NCBI RefSeq assembly: GCF_947624825.1
Contig: NZ_CANQLZ010000010.1
Location: forward strand, 1 to 58,869
Source: an uncultured Acinetobacter sp.
GTDB lineage: Bacteria > Pseudomonadota > Gammaproteobacteria > Pseudomonadales > Moraxellaceae
Reading direction: 5' to 3'
Length of the DNA stretch: 58,869 nucleotides
The position numbers and the translations under genes were made by a program. Every line of letters starts with the position of its first letter. The first letter of the stretch is position 1. Below, piece after piece: positions 38,584 to 47,110 of the stretch. The notes beneath the pieces were generated by a model. That model did no database searches. It was not told the DNA's origin and worked only from the letters and a program-made list of their open reading frames with translations.

Positions 38584-40176
38584 TCATATGGATTTTAACT
38601 TTTCGATAATCCGTTTAGCCCAATCAGCATAATAATTTACTTGTTCGACCTGTTCCTTTTTTGAAGGATGATTAATAGTGGTAAAGGTTGTAATCCCCAA
38701 TACCTCGGATAAGAATGTTTTTGGCCAACTAAGCGACCGAGCAAGTATGGCATTATTGAAATTCTTCAAATTGTTTTCCATTAGTGATTGAGTTTTTTCG
38801 TCATACTTGAGTAATAAGGTAGAAATGTTCTTTTTACCATCTGATGTATCAATTTCACAGAGATAAAATTGCTCATCAGTTTGGGTATGTGAAATTTTAT
38901 AGATATAGAAGTAGCGTGACTGATGATTTGCTAACTTGTGCCCTCTAAAACGTTCATATCTATCAAAAGGCGAGTTTCTGATCTCTTGAATCTCATATCC
39001 ATTTTGCTCAATTTTTTTAAGTACCTTGAGTAAATCTTGGTGGCTAGCTCGTTCTAATTGAACTTCTGACTCATTTGTGAATCCAGGCAGCGTCCCCTCT
39101 ATATCGCCTTCTCCTCCAGCAAATCTTTCTTCTTGATCACTTTCCTTTGCCAATTGTTTGCGTCTTCTATATGCCTGAATATCCCCCGAAGGAGTGTCTA
39201 ATACAATATTAAGCTCTTCTACCGTATATATTTCCCCAGGTATATTTCTTAATTTGGTCAGTAGTTTATCAATATTAGCATCTGCTTTTGGATGTAATTG
39301 GCTTTTATCCTGCGTAGCAATTTTTGATTTTTCTGAGCTTTGTCCTTGAAAATCTTTGGCAAGTTGTATGAGTTTTTTGGGGCAAAAATGGAAGTGAATA
39401 GGGCGATTGATATGGGTTTCCAGGTTTGCGAAAGATGTGATCCGCTCAATTTTGTAAATACCTGTACTTGGTTTGTAAATTCCATTTACTGCTAAATTGA
39501 TATTATTAATTTGTGGAGCATCCATATCAAATCTAAAACTTTTAAAATTTTTTTGATCCTCGATAGTGCGCTTATAGATGCTAAGAAATGCTTGATTTAG
39601 ATCAGGGTGTAATAAAATGAGTGCCAATTTTTTTAAGAAATGTGGGTCGGCAATATCCTGTTTTAAAATTTTTTTATTTTTTGCAATAAAAATGTGAATT
39701 GCAGTTGGATCATTCATGTCTACTACAAGATCTGTGGAATAATTTTCAGCAAACAAGGCTGCACGCAAAAGATACGGATGAGAAAAAAATAAATCTCGAG
39801 CTAAAATCAGCTTAGGTAAAACAATCTTAAGATTTTTATCTAATGTTGACGAATAATAATCAAATACAAAATGACGTCTACTATCGTGTCCTTTATTGTT
39901 AGTGTCCTCAGATTCATGAGAAGATGCAAAATCTGAAAAATCTATTCCCTCAAGTTTATGACTGAACAATCTTTCTGGACGATCATCGGAAAGTGGGGTC
40001 TTATAAGAGTAAAGAAGGATGCTCTCAATAGGTAGTTGAGTTTTGATAAAGCGTTGGTTGTTAGGTTCAAATAAATGTGTATTAATATTGAAACGAGTTT
40101 GTCTATATCGACTAATCTCGGTCGCGATTAAATAGATTAAATGATCTGGTAAACAGCCACTACGACAATCACGCAT
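38584..40176 (-). CDS. tnsE: TnsE, target selector for mobile plasmids and replicating DNA
   Basis: 530 residues, against 538 in Tn7. Compared from memory with Tn7 TnsE, matching features are LPKLILARDLFFSHPYLLRA in the first third and, near the C-terminus, IDTSDGKKNISTLLL, ARSLSWPKTFLSEVLG and INHPSKKEQVEQVNYYADWA. The C-terminal fold of TnsE contacts DNA and the sliding clamp, steering insertion into replicating lagging-strand DNA such as conjugating plasmids. Last gene of the tns operon; starts inside the end of tnsD with an 8-base overlap. Intact frame. Confidence 0.85.
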   Translation of the reverse strand: MRDCRSGCLPDHLIYLIATEISRYRQTRFNINTHLFEPNNQRFIKTQLPIESILLYSYKTPLSDDRPERLFSHKLEGIDFSDFASSHESEDTNNKGHDSRRHFVFDYYSSTLDKNLKIVLPKLILARDLFFSHPYLLRAALFAENYSTDLVVDMNDPTAIHIFIAKNKKILKQDIADPHFLKKLALILLHPDLNQAFLSIYKRTIEDQKNFKSFRFDMDAPQINNINLAVNGIYKPSTGIYKIERITSFANLETHINRPIHFHFCPKKLIQLAKDFQGQSSEKSKIATQDKSQLHPKADANIDKLLTKLRNIPGEIYTVEELNIVLDTPSGDIQAYRRRKQLAKESDQEERFAGGEGDIEGTLPGFTNESEVQLERASHQDLLKVLKKIEQNGYEIQEIRNSPFDRYERFRGHKLANHQSRYFYIYKISHTQTDEQFYLCEIDTSDGKKNISTLLLKYDEKTQSLMENNLKNFNNAILARSLSWPKTFLSEVLGITTFTTINHPSKKEQVEQVNYYADWAKRIIEKLKSI

Positions 40177-41710
40177 TATTTACTTCCCCCATAATATAAT
40201 CAAAAAAACGCTTTGTTTCGGGCATTAGTCGAGCTGGACTTAGACCGGACTCTCTTAAAAAAACACTAGGAGAACTGAATCGCTGTCTCATTTTTTGCCT
40301 TATAAAAGTTTTCGTCAGTCTTCTTATCTGGTAACAACTGACTGCTTCAGAATAACGATTTAGAAAAGCTTTGGTTAATGGTAAAGCATTCCAGTTTTTC
40401 TCAATAGTACTTACAGACCCTAATTTTTTGATGAAAAACTTCTTAGTTTGTTGCGGTGAGTCTAGGTCATCTAATAAGCTATTACGTATTGCAATAAGCT
40501 GCTTAACGAACTGCCGATCTCGCTTTTCCCAGTTCACACGCGGTTTAGTAGTAGAAGTGAGGGGAGTCAGAGCTGATTCATTGATACTTAAGAGCCAATC
40601 TTTATGATTACGATATAAACGAGCATATAATGAGCCATCTCGTTGGCGAGCCTGTTTCACTGGCATTTCTTGGATGAGCTGACTCCACTTCAATTGATCT
40701 TGCGACAGGAGTTGCTCTGCCTCATATTTGACAGAGACTAGAATCGTTTCGGGCTCTTGTATTGCTACCGCTAGACCAAGGTATTTTTGATAGGTGTTCA
40801 TTGCACTTTGTGTAGGAACAAGAGCCTTTAACACCATTAAATGTTCAAGATAAGAAAAGGATTTACGGTGCTTCCGGCACATATTCTTGAGCCAACAGTT
40901 TTCAGAGCATAGGTCGTCTAGGTGATAATATTGAAGAAAGCTTTCACCCCAATACTCAATAACACGCTGACGGACTTTTTCGTAGTTAATATTTTTGCAA
41001 CCTGATAACAAACCGTGGTCTTTTAATATAAAAAAATAGAGATTTGATAAGAGGGAGAAATCCCGCAAATTAACACAGGAGGCCTGACTCATTAGTTCTT
41101 CGATGAGTTCAGCAAGTTCAATGTGATGGTGTAAATCTTGGTGATGTAGTACAAGTTGGGAAGAGTCCTTAAGTACGTTCAAATGAGCGATATAGAATTT
41201 TCGGTCTAATCCGTTACAAGGAATTGAACTCAAAAAAAGAGGTTGCTGATGTTTTGTGCAATACTCATATCCTGTAATCTGCCAGCTACGTTTCCAGTAC
41301 ACTTCCCCATACTGCTCGATTTGTTCTTCCCAGCAAAAGGGGCAGAATCGAAAAAAACTTAGGGATTTGATGCGCGATGCATTTTTTCCCAATTTAGTGT
41401 GTAATGATTGATACTTCTCATTTTTTAGTGCCTGCACCGCATAACGTATGACGGTCTCAGGTTGAAAGGGTTGATAGAGAGGTAATAAGGTATGTTGGTT
41501 AATTAAAATAAGTGCATCATATTGAGCTGGTAAATAACTAGCCAGCTTGTCTAGATGAGAGGGTAGATCATAAGTTGGGGTTAAGCTTCTTTTATTGAAT
41601 AACTCTTCGGTGAGATATTTTGGACTTAAAATCCCATTATGCACAGCATAACGCGCAATCACACTATAAATTAATTCGTCTGGATAGGGTGTTGGAAAAT
41701 TCGAAATCAT
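40169..41710 (-). CDS. tnsD: TnsD, attTn7 (glmS) target selector, TniQ family
   Basis: About 513 residues (Tn7 TnsD has 508). The TniQ N-terminus FPTPYPDELIYSVIARYAVH is followed by a zinc finger, CPFCWEEQ with GYEYCTKHQQPL (about residues 147-185), and a later Cys/His cluster CSENCWLKNMCRKH. TnsD binds the 3' end of glmS and recruits TnsC, directing insertion downstream; the element does sit there. ATG 41710 is chosen because GGGAGAG lies 9 bases upstream; an in-frame ATG at 41728 is poorer. It overlaps tnsE by 8 bases. Confidence 0.9.
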   Translation of the reverse strand: MISNFPTPYPDELIYSVIARYAVHNGILSPKYLTEELFNKRSLTPTYDLPSHLDKLASYLPAQYDALILINQHTLLPLYQPFQPETVIRYAVQALKNEKYQSLHTKLGKNASRIKSLSFFRFCPFCWEEQIEQYGEVYWKRSWQITGYEYCTKHQQPLFLSSIPCNGLDRKFYIAHLNVLKDSSQLVLHHQDLHHHIELAELIEELMSQASCVNLRDFSLLSNLYFFILKDHGLLSGCKNINYEKVRQRVIEYWGESFLQYYHLDDLCSENCWLKNMCRKHRKSFSYLEHLMVLKALVPTQSAMNTYQKYLGLAVAIQEPETILVSVKYEAEQLLSQDQLKWSQLIQEMPVKQARQRDGSLYARLYRNHKDWLLSINESALTPLTSTTKPRVNWEKRDRQFVKQLIAIRNSLLDDLDSPQQTKKFFIKKLGSVSTIEKNWNALPLTKAFLNRYSEAVSCYQIRRLTKTFIRQKMRQRFSSPSVFLRESGLSPARLMPETKRFFDYIMGEVNNA

Positions 41711-41737
41711 AATGTTTGACTCTCCCATGTCCTCTAG

Positions 41738-43411
41738 TTAATGCAAAGTAGGACGAGTTGGATCAAACAAGTAGTGCGATGATTTTAATAACTCATAAAC
41801 ATCTACTCCCTGTTCTTGTGCCTGACTAAAAAAATTTCGTAAGTCATTGCTTTCAGTCCCTTTCCATTCCTCTGCTTTCATGACCTTGCGAGATGTCCGT
41901 GGCTTTTTTAATGGTGTTGCAGTCTGAGGTTGTTTCAATTTATCAGAGCTGTCTAATACTTCTAGAATATGCTGAAGTAGTACCTGTAAGCTTTCATTTG
42001 GATATCTTTTTAATGTAGAGGTGACATGTGGTTCTATTATCGTAGCAGGATGACCCAAGGCCGTCAGCATGCCGATTAGGGTAGAATAATGAGGGCCTAG
42101 ATTTTCATGTTGTTTCTCTGCTTTTAATGCTGCTTTTAAACGATGTTGTTCAACATACTCCTCAATTTGAACTTGAGGAATAGTGAGGTCTGAATATCGT
42201 GCAATACGTGCGGGATTGCCTGAACGCAGTGCATCTAGAATATCGTGCACTGGCTGCAATTGTTCTTCGTAGACTTTTTTAAATAATTCTGAGGTGATTT
42301 TTTCCAGACCAATGGTGATTGCATGAATTTGTATCAGACAGAACAACTTAACGACTAGATCGGGAATACCTTGACTGTAATAATACCAAGTATTTCTTAA
42401 CTCATCGGTCAGTTCAGCCGGTTGTTGAACCCATTGATATTGCCATAGCTTATTTGTAAAAGCATGCCATTCGGAAATAATCATCTGATCTGGGGTACTA
42501 GGATCGGAGGTAGGGGCCTCATTACGCATAGGCTCCCAGATTAAAGAGCCTAATCCTGCGCTTCGTCTAGCTGATCTCAAGTCTTCTTGTAAAATTTCAT
42601 TGGCTTTAGGTGTCCCAATCATCACGATTGGAATTGATGCTACATTCACAAGCGTAACAAAGAAATTAAGAATAATCTCAGCCCCACCAGATTTTTTTGT
42701 ATTTAAATGCTGGATTTCATCAATGATTAAAAGTCCAATTGAATAATTATTTGCGATGATTTTCATCTGCTGCAGCATGGCATTCACATTTAAGCGGCTT
42801 CTGGTGAAACGATGCTCGAAGTTAGTATCTCCTAACGCTAAATCTACTGCTCTAAAAAAGTTGGAGCATAGGTTTTTCAAAGAGCTATCATGTGGGCAAT
42901 CAATTTTAAGATAAACTATTTGTTTTAGCCCGAGTTCTTTATGCTCAATCACTTGTGGATAATAACGTAAAATCTTGTTCATGGTCGTCGTTTTCCCACT
43001 CCCAGAACATCCTATAATAGACATACTCGTTGCTGTCGATTCCGGAGGAGCGTAGCGATAAGAGCTTTCCTTTGAAGGTTCTAGTTCTTGAAAAGCCGAG
43101 TGTAAATGTCTGTGTCTGTCACCATTATTGATGTTTCTACTCACGTAGCCTTGCCGAATCATGATAGAAATTTTCTGTTCAAGCGAGAGATGCTTGGTGA
43201 GTGGTTGGAAAAAATCATGAGGCAGTTGGGCAATGAGATGAATTCTTTCCGGTTGAGGCAAAAAACGCTGCTCTGGAACGAATTTTAGTTTCCCTCGTAG
43301 ATGTTTAATAACCGACTTCGTGTCAAGAATGGGCGGCAATTGAGTAATGAGAGGATTATCTCCATAGATGTCTGCTATTGATGTATTAATCGCGATTTCA
43401 TTGTTATTCAT
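41738..43411 (-). CDS. tnsC: TnsC, AAA+ regulator of transposition
   Basis: 557 residues, close to the 555 of Tn7 TnsC. Walker A GCSGSGKTTT (about residues 134-143), Walker B GLLIIDEIQHLN (about 226-237), then sensor and arginine-rich segments (MIGTPKANEILQEDLRSARR). It forms ATP-dependent filaments on DNA marked by TnsD or TnsE and activates TnsAB. It overlaps tnsB by 4 bases and is followed by tnsD. All key motifs are intact. Confidence 0.92.
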   Translation of the reverse strand: MNNNEIAINTSIADIYGDNPLITQLPPILDTKSVIKHLRGKLKFVPEQRFLPQPERIHLIAQLPHDFFQPLTKHLSLEQKISIMIRQGYVSRNINNGDRHRHLHSAFQELEPSKESSYRYAPPESTATSMSIIGCSGSGKTTTMNKILRYYPQVIEHKELGLKQIVYLKIDCPHDSSLKNLCSNFFRAVDLALGDTNFEHRFTRSRLNVNAMLQQMKIIANNYSIGLLIIDEIQHLNTKKSGGAEIILNFFVTLVNVASIPIVMIGTPKANEILQEDLRSARRSAGLGSLIWEPMRNEAPTSDPSTPDQMIISEWHAFTNKLWQYQWVQQPAELTDELRNTWYYYSQGIPDLVVKLFCLIQIHAITIGLEKITSELFKKVYEEQLQPVHDILDALRSGNPARIARYSDLTIPQVQIEEYVEQHRLKAALKAEKQHENLGPHYSTLIGMLTALGHPATIIEPHVTSTLKRYPNESLQVLLQHILEVLDSSDKLKQPQTATPLKKPRTSRKVMKAEEWKGTESNDLRNFFSQAQEQGVDVYELLKSSHYLFDPTRPTLH

Positions 43412-45525
43412 TCTTCATCGTCCTCTTCAAATAATTGTCTCATTAAATCTGGTTGACTCGTCAGATCTAGATTGCTGGTTTGCGATGGGGATGTTTGAGT
43501 ATCCTGATTGGGATAGATGGTCCGGATAGAATGAGCGGGCCTATTTTGTAAGTGTTCCGCACGTTCCATCTGCATGGCTTCTTGTTTGTTCTGACGGATA
43601 TTTCGAGTACGTTGCGCGTTAGAAAGTTGGTAAACTCCCGCTTGAGCCTGCCGACTCTGTGCTGACTTAATGATGTTGTCAGTAAAATCCTGTAATTCGC
43701 TGATGGCTACAGACTTAAGTTGTGTATGCTGTTTTTCAACAGTTTTGATTGCTTTTTGAATCTGCTCAGCTTCCCACCAAGTCAGATGTTGATATTGACG
43801 AGAGAAGTCACTTAAGTGAGCTTCCCAATATTCCAATTTGTTTTCATCAAAGAAAACATAAATGGTATTTACTGAATATGGGTCAAAACCAATCCGCAAC
43901 TTTTTCGGGCGAGATTTAGTTGTATTCCGAATAAACCAACCTTGTTGATGCATTTCTAAACATTGATAGACCAATCCTTTGACTTTAAGCCCTTTGTCAC
44001 TTAATGAGGCGTCGATCCTAGGGAGTAAGCCAACATATAGTGATTTGTTATCTACTTGTCTTAATATCCCAGTGCGGTGCTGTAAGCCCCACTGCCAGAG
44101 CTTCAGAGGAATAGAGGGGAGATCGGTTGGCATATCGGCACTACGATCATATTTTGTCAAGACATCAAAATTATTGCGCAATAAGACGCAACTTAATATG
44201 ATTTTTCTGAACTCCTCTAGAGTCAGACAAGCTTCTAGCCGATAATCATGACCGCCTTTCTTTTTCTCCTTAAATCCAGAAACAACACCGATATTATCGT
44301 AGGATTTAAAGCGCGACTGAATGATTCCGAATGCTCTTTCCACAATACCTTTAGCATCGCTTCGATATGGTGGTGCATTTTCAATTCGAACAGAAAAGTT
44401 TTTTTCAAGAAGTTCAATTTGATAGCCAATTAGTTCACCGCGGTCTGCAAGTATGGCACTCGGTAAACCATAAATCGGCCAGTCTTCTGCTTGTATTTGT
44501 AAGCCATAACTTTGACAGAATGTCACTTTATCTTGGATTGCGACGCTGAGGCATTGTATGGCTGTATTAAACGAGCTGTTTTCCATACCGACATAAAGCC
44601 CAGTAATCATCCGGCTAAATACATCGATAGCAATATATACGGTAGGTCTGCCAATAATCTGCGATGGATCTCGTGATGATACAAGATAAATATCGGCGAC
44701 TGTTGAGTCTATTTCATAACGTGTACCTGGACCATTTGCATGCTTGGTTGCTGTTGAAGTCAGAGGTTTGTGATCTTTCAGAGTTTTCTGATTGGTCAGA
44801 ATGTGCTTGGAATTGTTATTACTTCTGTATCGCGTATTATAAAAATAATAGAATTGAGCATACGTTGGAATATCTGCCGCTTGCACTTGATGAAAATGTT
44901 TAGAAAATAAATTTCTAAAACGAAGATAAGTTTCATTAATGGATTGTTTTTTGACAGGAACTAAATATTCTTCAATGACTTTTTTAAAGTACAACTCAAC
45001 CTGTTCAGTGACATTCTTACCTTCATTCGATTCATAGATGCGTGGTCTGCCAATTTTTTTATCACCTATAGCTCTTTTTTGGCCTTTTCCACCTGAGTTC
45101 TCATAGTCCGGTACCAAAGTATTTATAGTTTGACCACGCTGCCAGTAGCGTCTTAGTAATCTTAAGATTTTATTAATTGATACTTTTTTTTCTAGATGAA
45201 TAGTCTTAATTTTTGCAGTTCTGATTTTTGCATTGACAAGGATTTGTTCATCATTAATTAAGTCTTGAATAAGTAAAAAGTTTTCATCTCTTTTTTTAAA
45301 TTGAATTGAATCCTTACTTAAGTTTAATCGTTTTAAGTATTCATAGGGATCTTGCACTGGTAGTAGGCTTTGATCATTTAAGTGAGCTTTAAGTTCCTCG
45401 GACAAAATGAGCTCAGGAAAAGCATTTTTATTATCGATTGCAATCCATACCGTGTACTGTGGTAAGAATTTGAGTATCCGGTATTGGGTTGAATTCAATA
45501 TATAAACTGAATTAATAAGTTGCAT
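43408..45525 (-). CDS. tnsB: TnsB, DDE transposase of the Tn7-like element
   Basis: 705 residues, like Tn7 TnsB (702). The catalytic triad is intact and, by my count, falls at the Tn7 positions: Asp273 in YEIDSTVADIY, Asp361 in AILADRGEL, Glu396 in GIVERAFG. N-terminal helical DNA-binding domains (GRPRIYE linker near 160) read the repeats at the element ends. It cuts and joins the 3' ends. It overlaps tnsA and tnsC by 14 and 4 bases, so the operon is tightly coupled. Confidence 0.94.
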   Translation of the reverse strand: MQLINSVYILNSTQYRILKFLPQYTVWIAIDNKNAFPELILSEELKAHLNDQSLLPVQDPYEYLKRLNLSKDSIQFKKRDENFLLIQDLINDEQILVNAKIRTAKIKTIHLEKKVSINKILRLLRRYWQRGQTINTLVPDYENSGGKGQKRAIGDKKIGRPRIYESNEGKNVTEQVELYFKKVIEEYLVPVKKQSINETYLRFRNLFSKHFHQVQAADIPTYAQFYYFYNTRYRSNNNSKHILTNQKTLKDHKPLTSTATKHANGPGTRYEIDSTVADIYLVSSRDPSQIIGRPTVYIAIDVFSRMITGLYVGMENSSFNTAIQCLSVAIQDKVTFCQSYGLQIQAEDWPIYGLPSAILADRGELIGYQIELLEKNFSVRIENAPPYRSDAKGIVERAFGIIQSRFKSYDNIGVVSGFKEKKKGGHDYRLEACLTLEEFRKIILSCVLLRNNFDVLTKYDRSADMPTDLPSIPLKLWQWGLQHRTGILRQVDNKSLYVGLLPRIDASLSDKGLKVKGLVYQCLEMHQQGWFIRNTTKSRPKKLRIGFDPYSVNTIYVFFDENKLEYWEAHLSDFSRQYQHLTWWEAEQIQKAIKTVEKQHTQLKSVAISELQDFTDNIIKSAQSRQAQAGVYQLSNAQRTRNIRQNKQEAMQMERAEHLQNRPAHSIRTIYPNQDTQTSPSQTSNLDLTSQPDLMRQLFEEDDEE

Positions 45526-46315
45526 AGACTGTATTCTCGTTCTGGAGCAAATTGCTTGTATGAATATCAGAGAGTTTAAGCTCCAAGTACGAAATTTCTA
45601 GATTAAATTGTAGTATTCGCAGAGCAAATAGTTTTCTAAACAATGCGAGTGTCGTTCCGATATCCTTTTTTTGAGTTTGGTCAGTGTGATTACAAAAGGT
45701 GATCAATGAGCTTTGAGGATATTTGCTAATTTCTTCCATCAAATAAATTGCTTGATCGATCATATAATTTGTTATTTCAAGATCATTTTTTTCTACATAT
45801 AGCCACTTAATGTTCTCTAGTACCGTAGTAGGAATATCTTTTTCAGTAATAAGTTTGAATGGCGTATTGTGTTCTTCTTCCCAATAACGTCTTTTAATTT
45901 CTAATGATTCAATAATATGGGCTTTATTCAAATCTTTGCTATAAAGAGTGTCGAGGGCTATAGAAAACTTACCAAAATCAACTAAAAAATCTGAAGATAG
46001 GGTAAAAGGTAGATAATCAACTGATACCTTTTTCATCCGGTAACGAGAACAGATGGAGTTGAGATCATAAATATCCAAAGGATAATGTTCACGGATGTCT
46101 GTAACGTTTTGATTCCAATCAAGTAGCAAAAAGGTGGACAACTCTAGATCAGAAAACAAGTGGTGAAGACGTTTACTCACACGACCCAATACTCTGTGAG
46201 AGCGACCAATTGAACTGAAGTTTTGAACAGTTCTACAAGGTTGATAATCGCGTCCATGGCCTTGACCATACCCTTCTGTTACTAGTTCTTCATAGTTTTT
46301 TATAATTTTTGCCAT
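45512..46315 (-). CDS. tnsA: TnsA-like endonuclease subunit with substituted active site
   Basis: 267 residues, against 273 in Tn7. Shared landmarks: GYGQGHGRDYQPCRTVQ, GRSHRVLGRVSKRLHHLFSD, LELSTFLLLDW (Glu58, equivalent to Glu63), SSDFLVDF (Asp109, equivalent to Asp114) and IESLEIKRRYW. Tn7 has FAIQVKPAAAL with catalytic Lys132; here the segment reads FSIALDTLYSKDL, so the lysine position is Leu124. The Glu149 position in LELERRYW is Lys141 here. TnsA normally cuts the 5' ends so that Tn7 moves by cut-and-paste. This copy may lack nuclease activity while still bridging TnsB and TnsC. First gene of the tns operon. Confidence 0.9.
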   Translation of the reverse strand: MAKIIKNYEELVTEGYGQGHGRDYQPCRTVQNFSSIGRSHRVLGRVSKRLHHLFSDLELSTFLLLDWNQNVTDIREHYPLDIYDLNSICSRYRMKKVSVDYLPFTLSSDFLVDFGKFSIALDTLYSKDLNKAHIIESLEIKRRYWEEEHNTPFKLITEKDIPTTVLENIKWLYVEKNDLEITNYMIDQAIYLMEEISKYPQSSLITFCNHTDQTQKKDIGTTLALFRKLFALRILQFNLEISYLELKLSDIHTSNLLQNENTVYATY

Positions 46316-46390
46316 ACAGAAGACCTATGTATTTTGATTAATAATTAATCATATCTTAAGGGGGTTAATTTTGTATTTGGCAAAAAAATA

Positions 46391-46420
46391 CAAACTTAAA
46401 TATATTTATATACAAACAAA
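46391..46420 (-). repeat. Two TnsB-site-like repeats upstream of tnsA
   Basis: On the reverse strand, two GTTTGTAT-containing copies are centred 22 bases apart (CAAAC on the forward strand at 46391-46395 and 46413-46417). The 22-base spacing matches overlapping TnsB sites in a Tn7 right end. Their place at the presumed tnsA promoter suggests self-repression by TnsB, as in Tn7. Confidence 0.4.
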
Positions 46421-46603
46421 TTTTTATAATTTAATTATATAAATCAATAACTTGAAATTAAATCGGGTATTTTTATACTTAATTAATAAATCTTAGATGC
46501 ATTGCTGATAGGCAAAATCATTCACAATGCTTCTTAGTAAACATAGATATTTATTTCTGATTTTAATTTTATGGCTGAATTCTATGCTTAAGTATTGAAA
46601 TTT

Positions 46604-46730
46604 AATTAAGTTTGTTTAGATTTTTAATGTAAGTCATTGATATTTATTATTGTGATTTTATTTAATTTTAAAATTAAGTTTGTTTGATAATTTTTAAATA
46701 AAATTATTAGTGTAATTAAGTTTGTCTGAA
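46604..46730 (+). repeat. Three dispersed copies of AATTAAGTTTGTYT, facing right
   Basis: AATTAAGTTTGT occurs at 46604-46615, 46672-46683 and 46714-46725, each followed by TTAGA, TTGAT or CTGAA. The wide spacing (68 and 42 bases) resembles the three dispersed TnsB sites of a Tn7 left end. The copies read rightward, opposite to those beside glmS and tnsA. No clear TGT terminus is visible to their left. Confidence 0.55.
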
Positions 46731-46920
46731 AGTTTTCATACTTAGAAAATTATTTTTTGCTCACAAAGGCAAGAAATACCTTTAAGAAGAATGATGTGTA
46801 AAGGGGAATTTAAAAAATGATACTTAGTAGGTTGTTAAATAATATGTTTAAATAATTGTATATTATTATATATTTGAAATTTTTTTTGTGATATTGGTTT
46901 TAATTTAGATTTTTTACATT

Positions 46921-46964
46921 AAAAAACCCTCTAGATCTGGTAGAGAAGTACCATATCTAAAGGG
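46921..46964 (-). terminator. Strong hairpin terminator between tnsA and glmS
   Basis: A 16-bp stem with two mismatches (46927-46942 with 46949-46964; loop GAGAAG) is followed on the reverse strand by six T (46926-46921). It would end glmUS transcription entering from the right. If the element's right end is at 47057, this hairpin belongs to the element rather than to glmS. Confidence 0.8.
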
Positions 46965-46995
46965 TTAATGGGCTATTCTTGTGCTTCATCAATGT

Positions 46996-47057
46996 GCAAA
47001 CTAAAATAATTAAATAGAAACTTAATTATTTGATACAAACATAATTATATGAACACA
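46996..47057 (-). repeat. Tn7-like right end with three closely spaced TnsB-site-like repeats
   Basis: Read on the reverse strand from 47057: terminal TGTGTTCA, then ATAATTATGTTTGTAT, ATAATTAAGTTTCTAT and TTAATTATTTTAGTTTG in about 60 bases. Dense packing is as in Tn7-R. The terminus lies 22 bases beyond the glmS stop. Confidence 0.65.
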
Positions 47058-47110
47058 GATTTGCCAGCCTTTTATTCATTTATTCAACTGTAACCGATTT
47101 TGCTAAATTA
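47058..47110 (-). other. attTn7 region: insertion point and glmS 3' end recognised by TnsD
   Basis: The 3' end of glmS and the following 22 bases are the known TnsD target in enterobacteria. The 5 bases next to the element terminus (GATTT on the forward strand, 47058-47062) are the expected target duplication. The matching copy at the other end was not found. Confidence 0.7.

Larger units (their letters stand above)
38584..47057 (-). mobile_element. Tn7-like transposon (tnsABCDE) at the glmS attachment site; left boundary not found
   Basis: Five genes in the Tn7 order tnsA-B-C-D-E run away from glmS, with tnsA nearest the right end, exactly as in Tn7. The right terminus is placed at 47057: reading away from glmS, a 5-base AAATC is followed by TGTGTTCATATAATTATG, 22 bases after the glmS stop codon, the known TnsD-directed insertion position. 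No cargo lies beyond tnsE: only 414 bases separate it from galE, and there I find neither a TGT terminus nor a GATTT duplicate. The left edge given is simply the tnsE stop. The element may be end-truncated or immobile. Confidence 0.82.

Noticed and set aside
38584..46315. CRISPR-associated transposon (CAST)
   Set aside because: A Tn7-type TnsD and TnsE are both present and there are no cas genes or CRISPR array in the window.
46600..46740. CRISPR-like array because of repeated AATTAAGTTTGT
   Set aside because: Only three short copies with unequal spacing; placement next to tnsA and glmS fits transposase binding sites far better.
46816..46854. Tiny forward frame (MILSRLLNNMFK) with AAGGGGA upstream
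   Set aside because: Only 12 codons in AT-rich sequence inside the proposed transposon end; not supportable as a gene.
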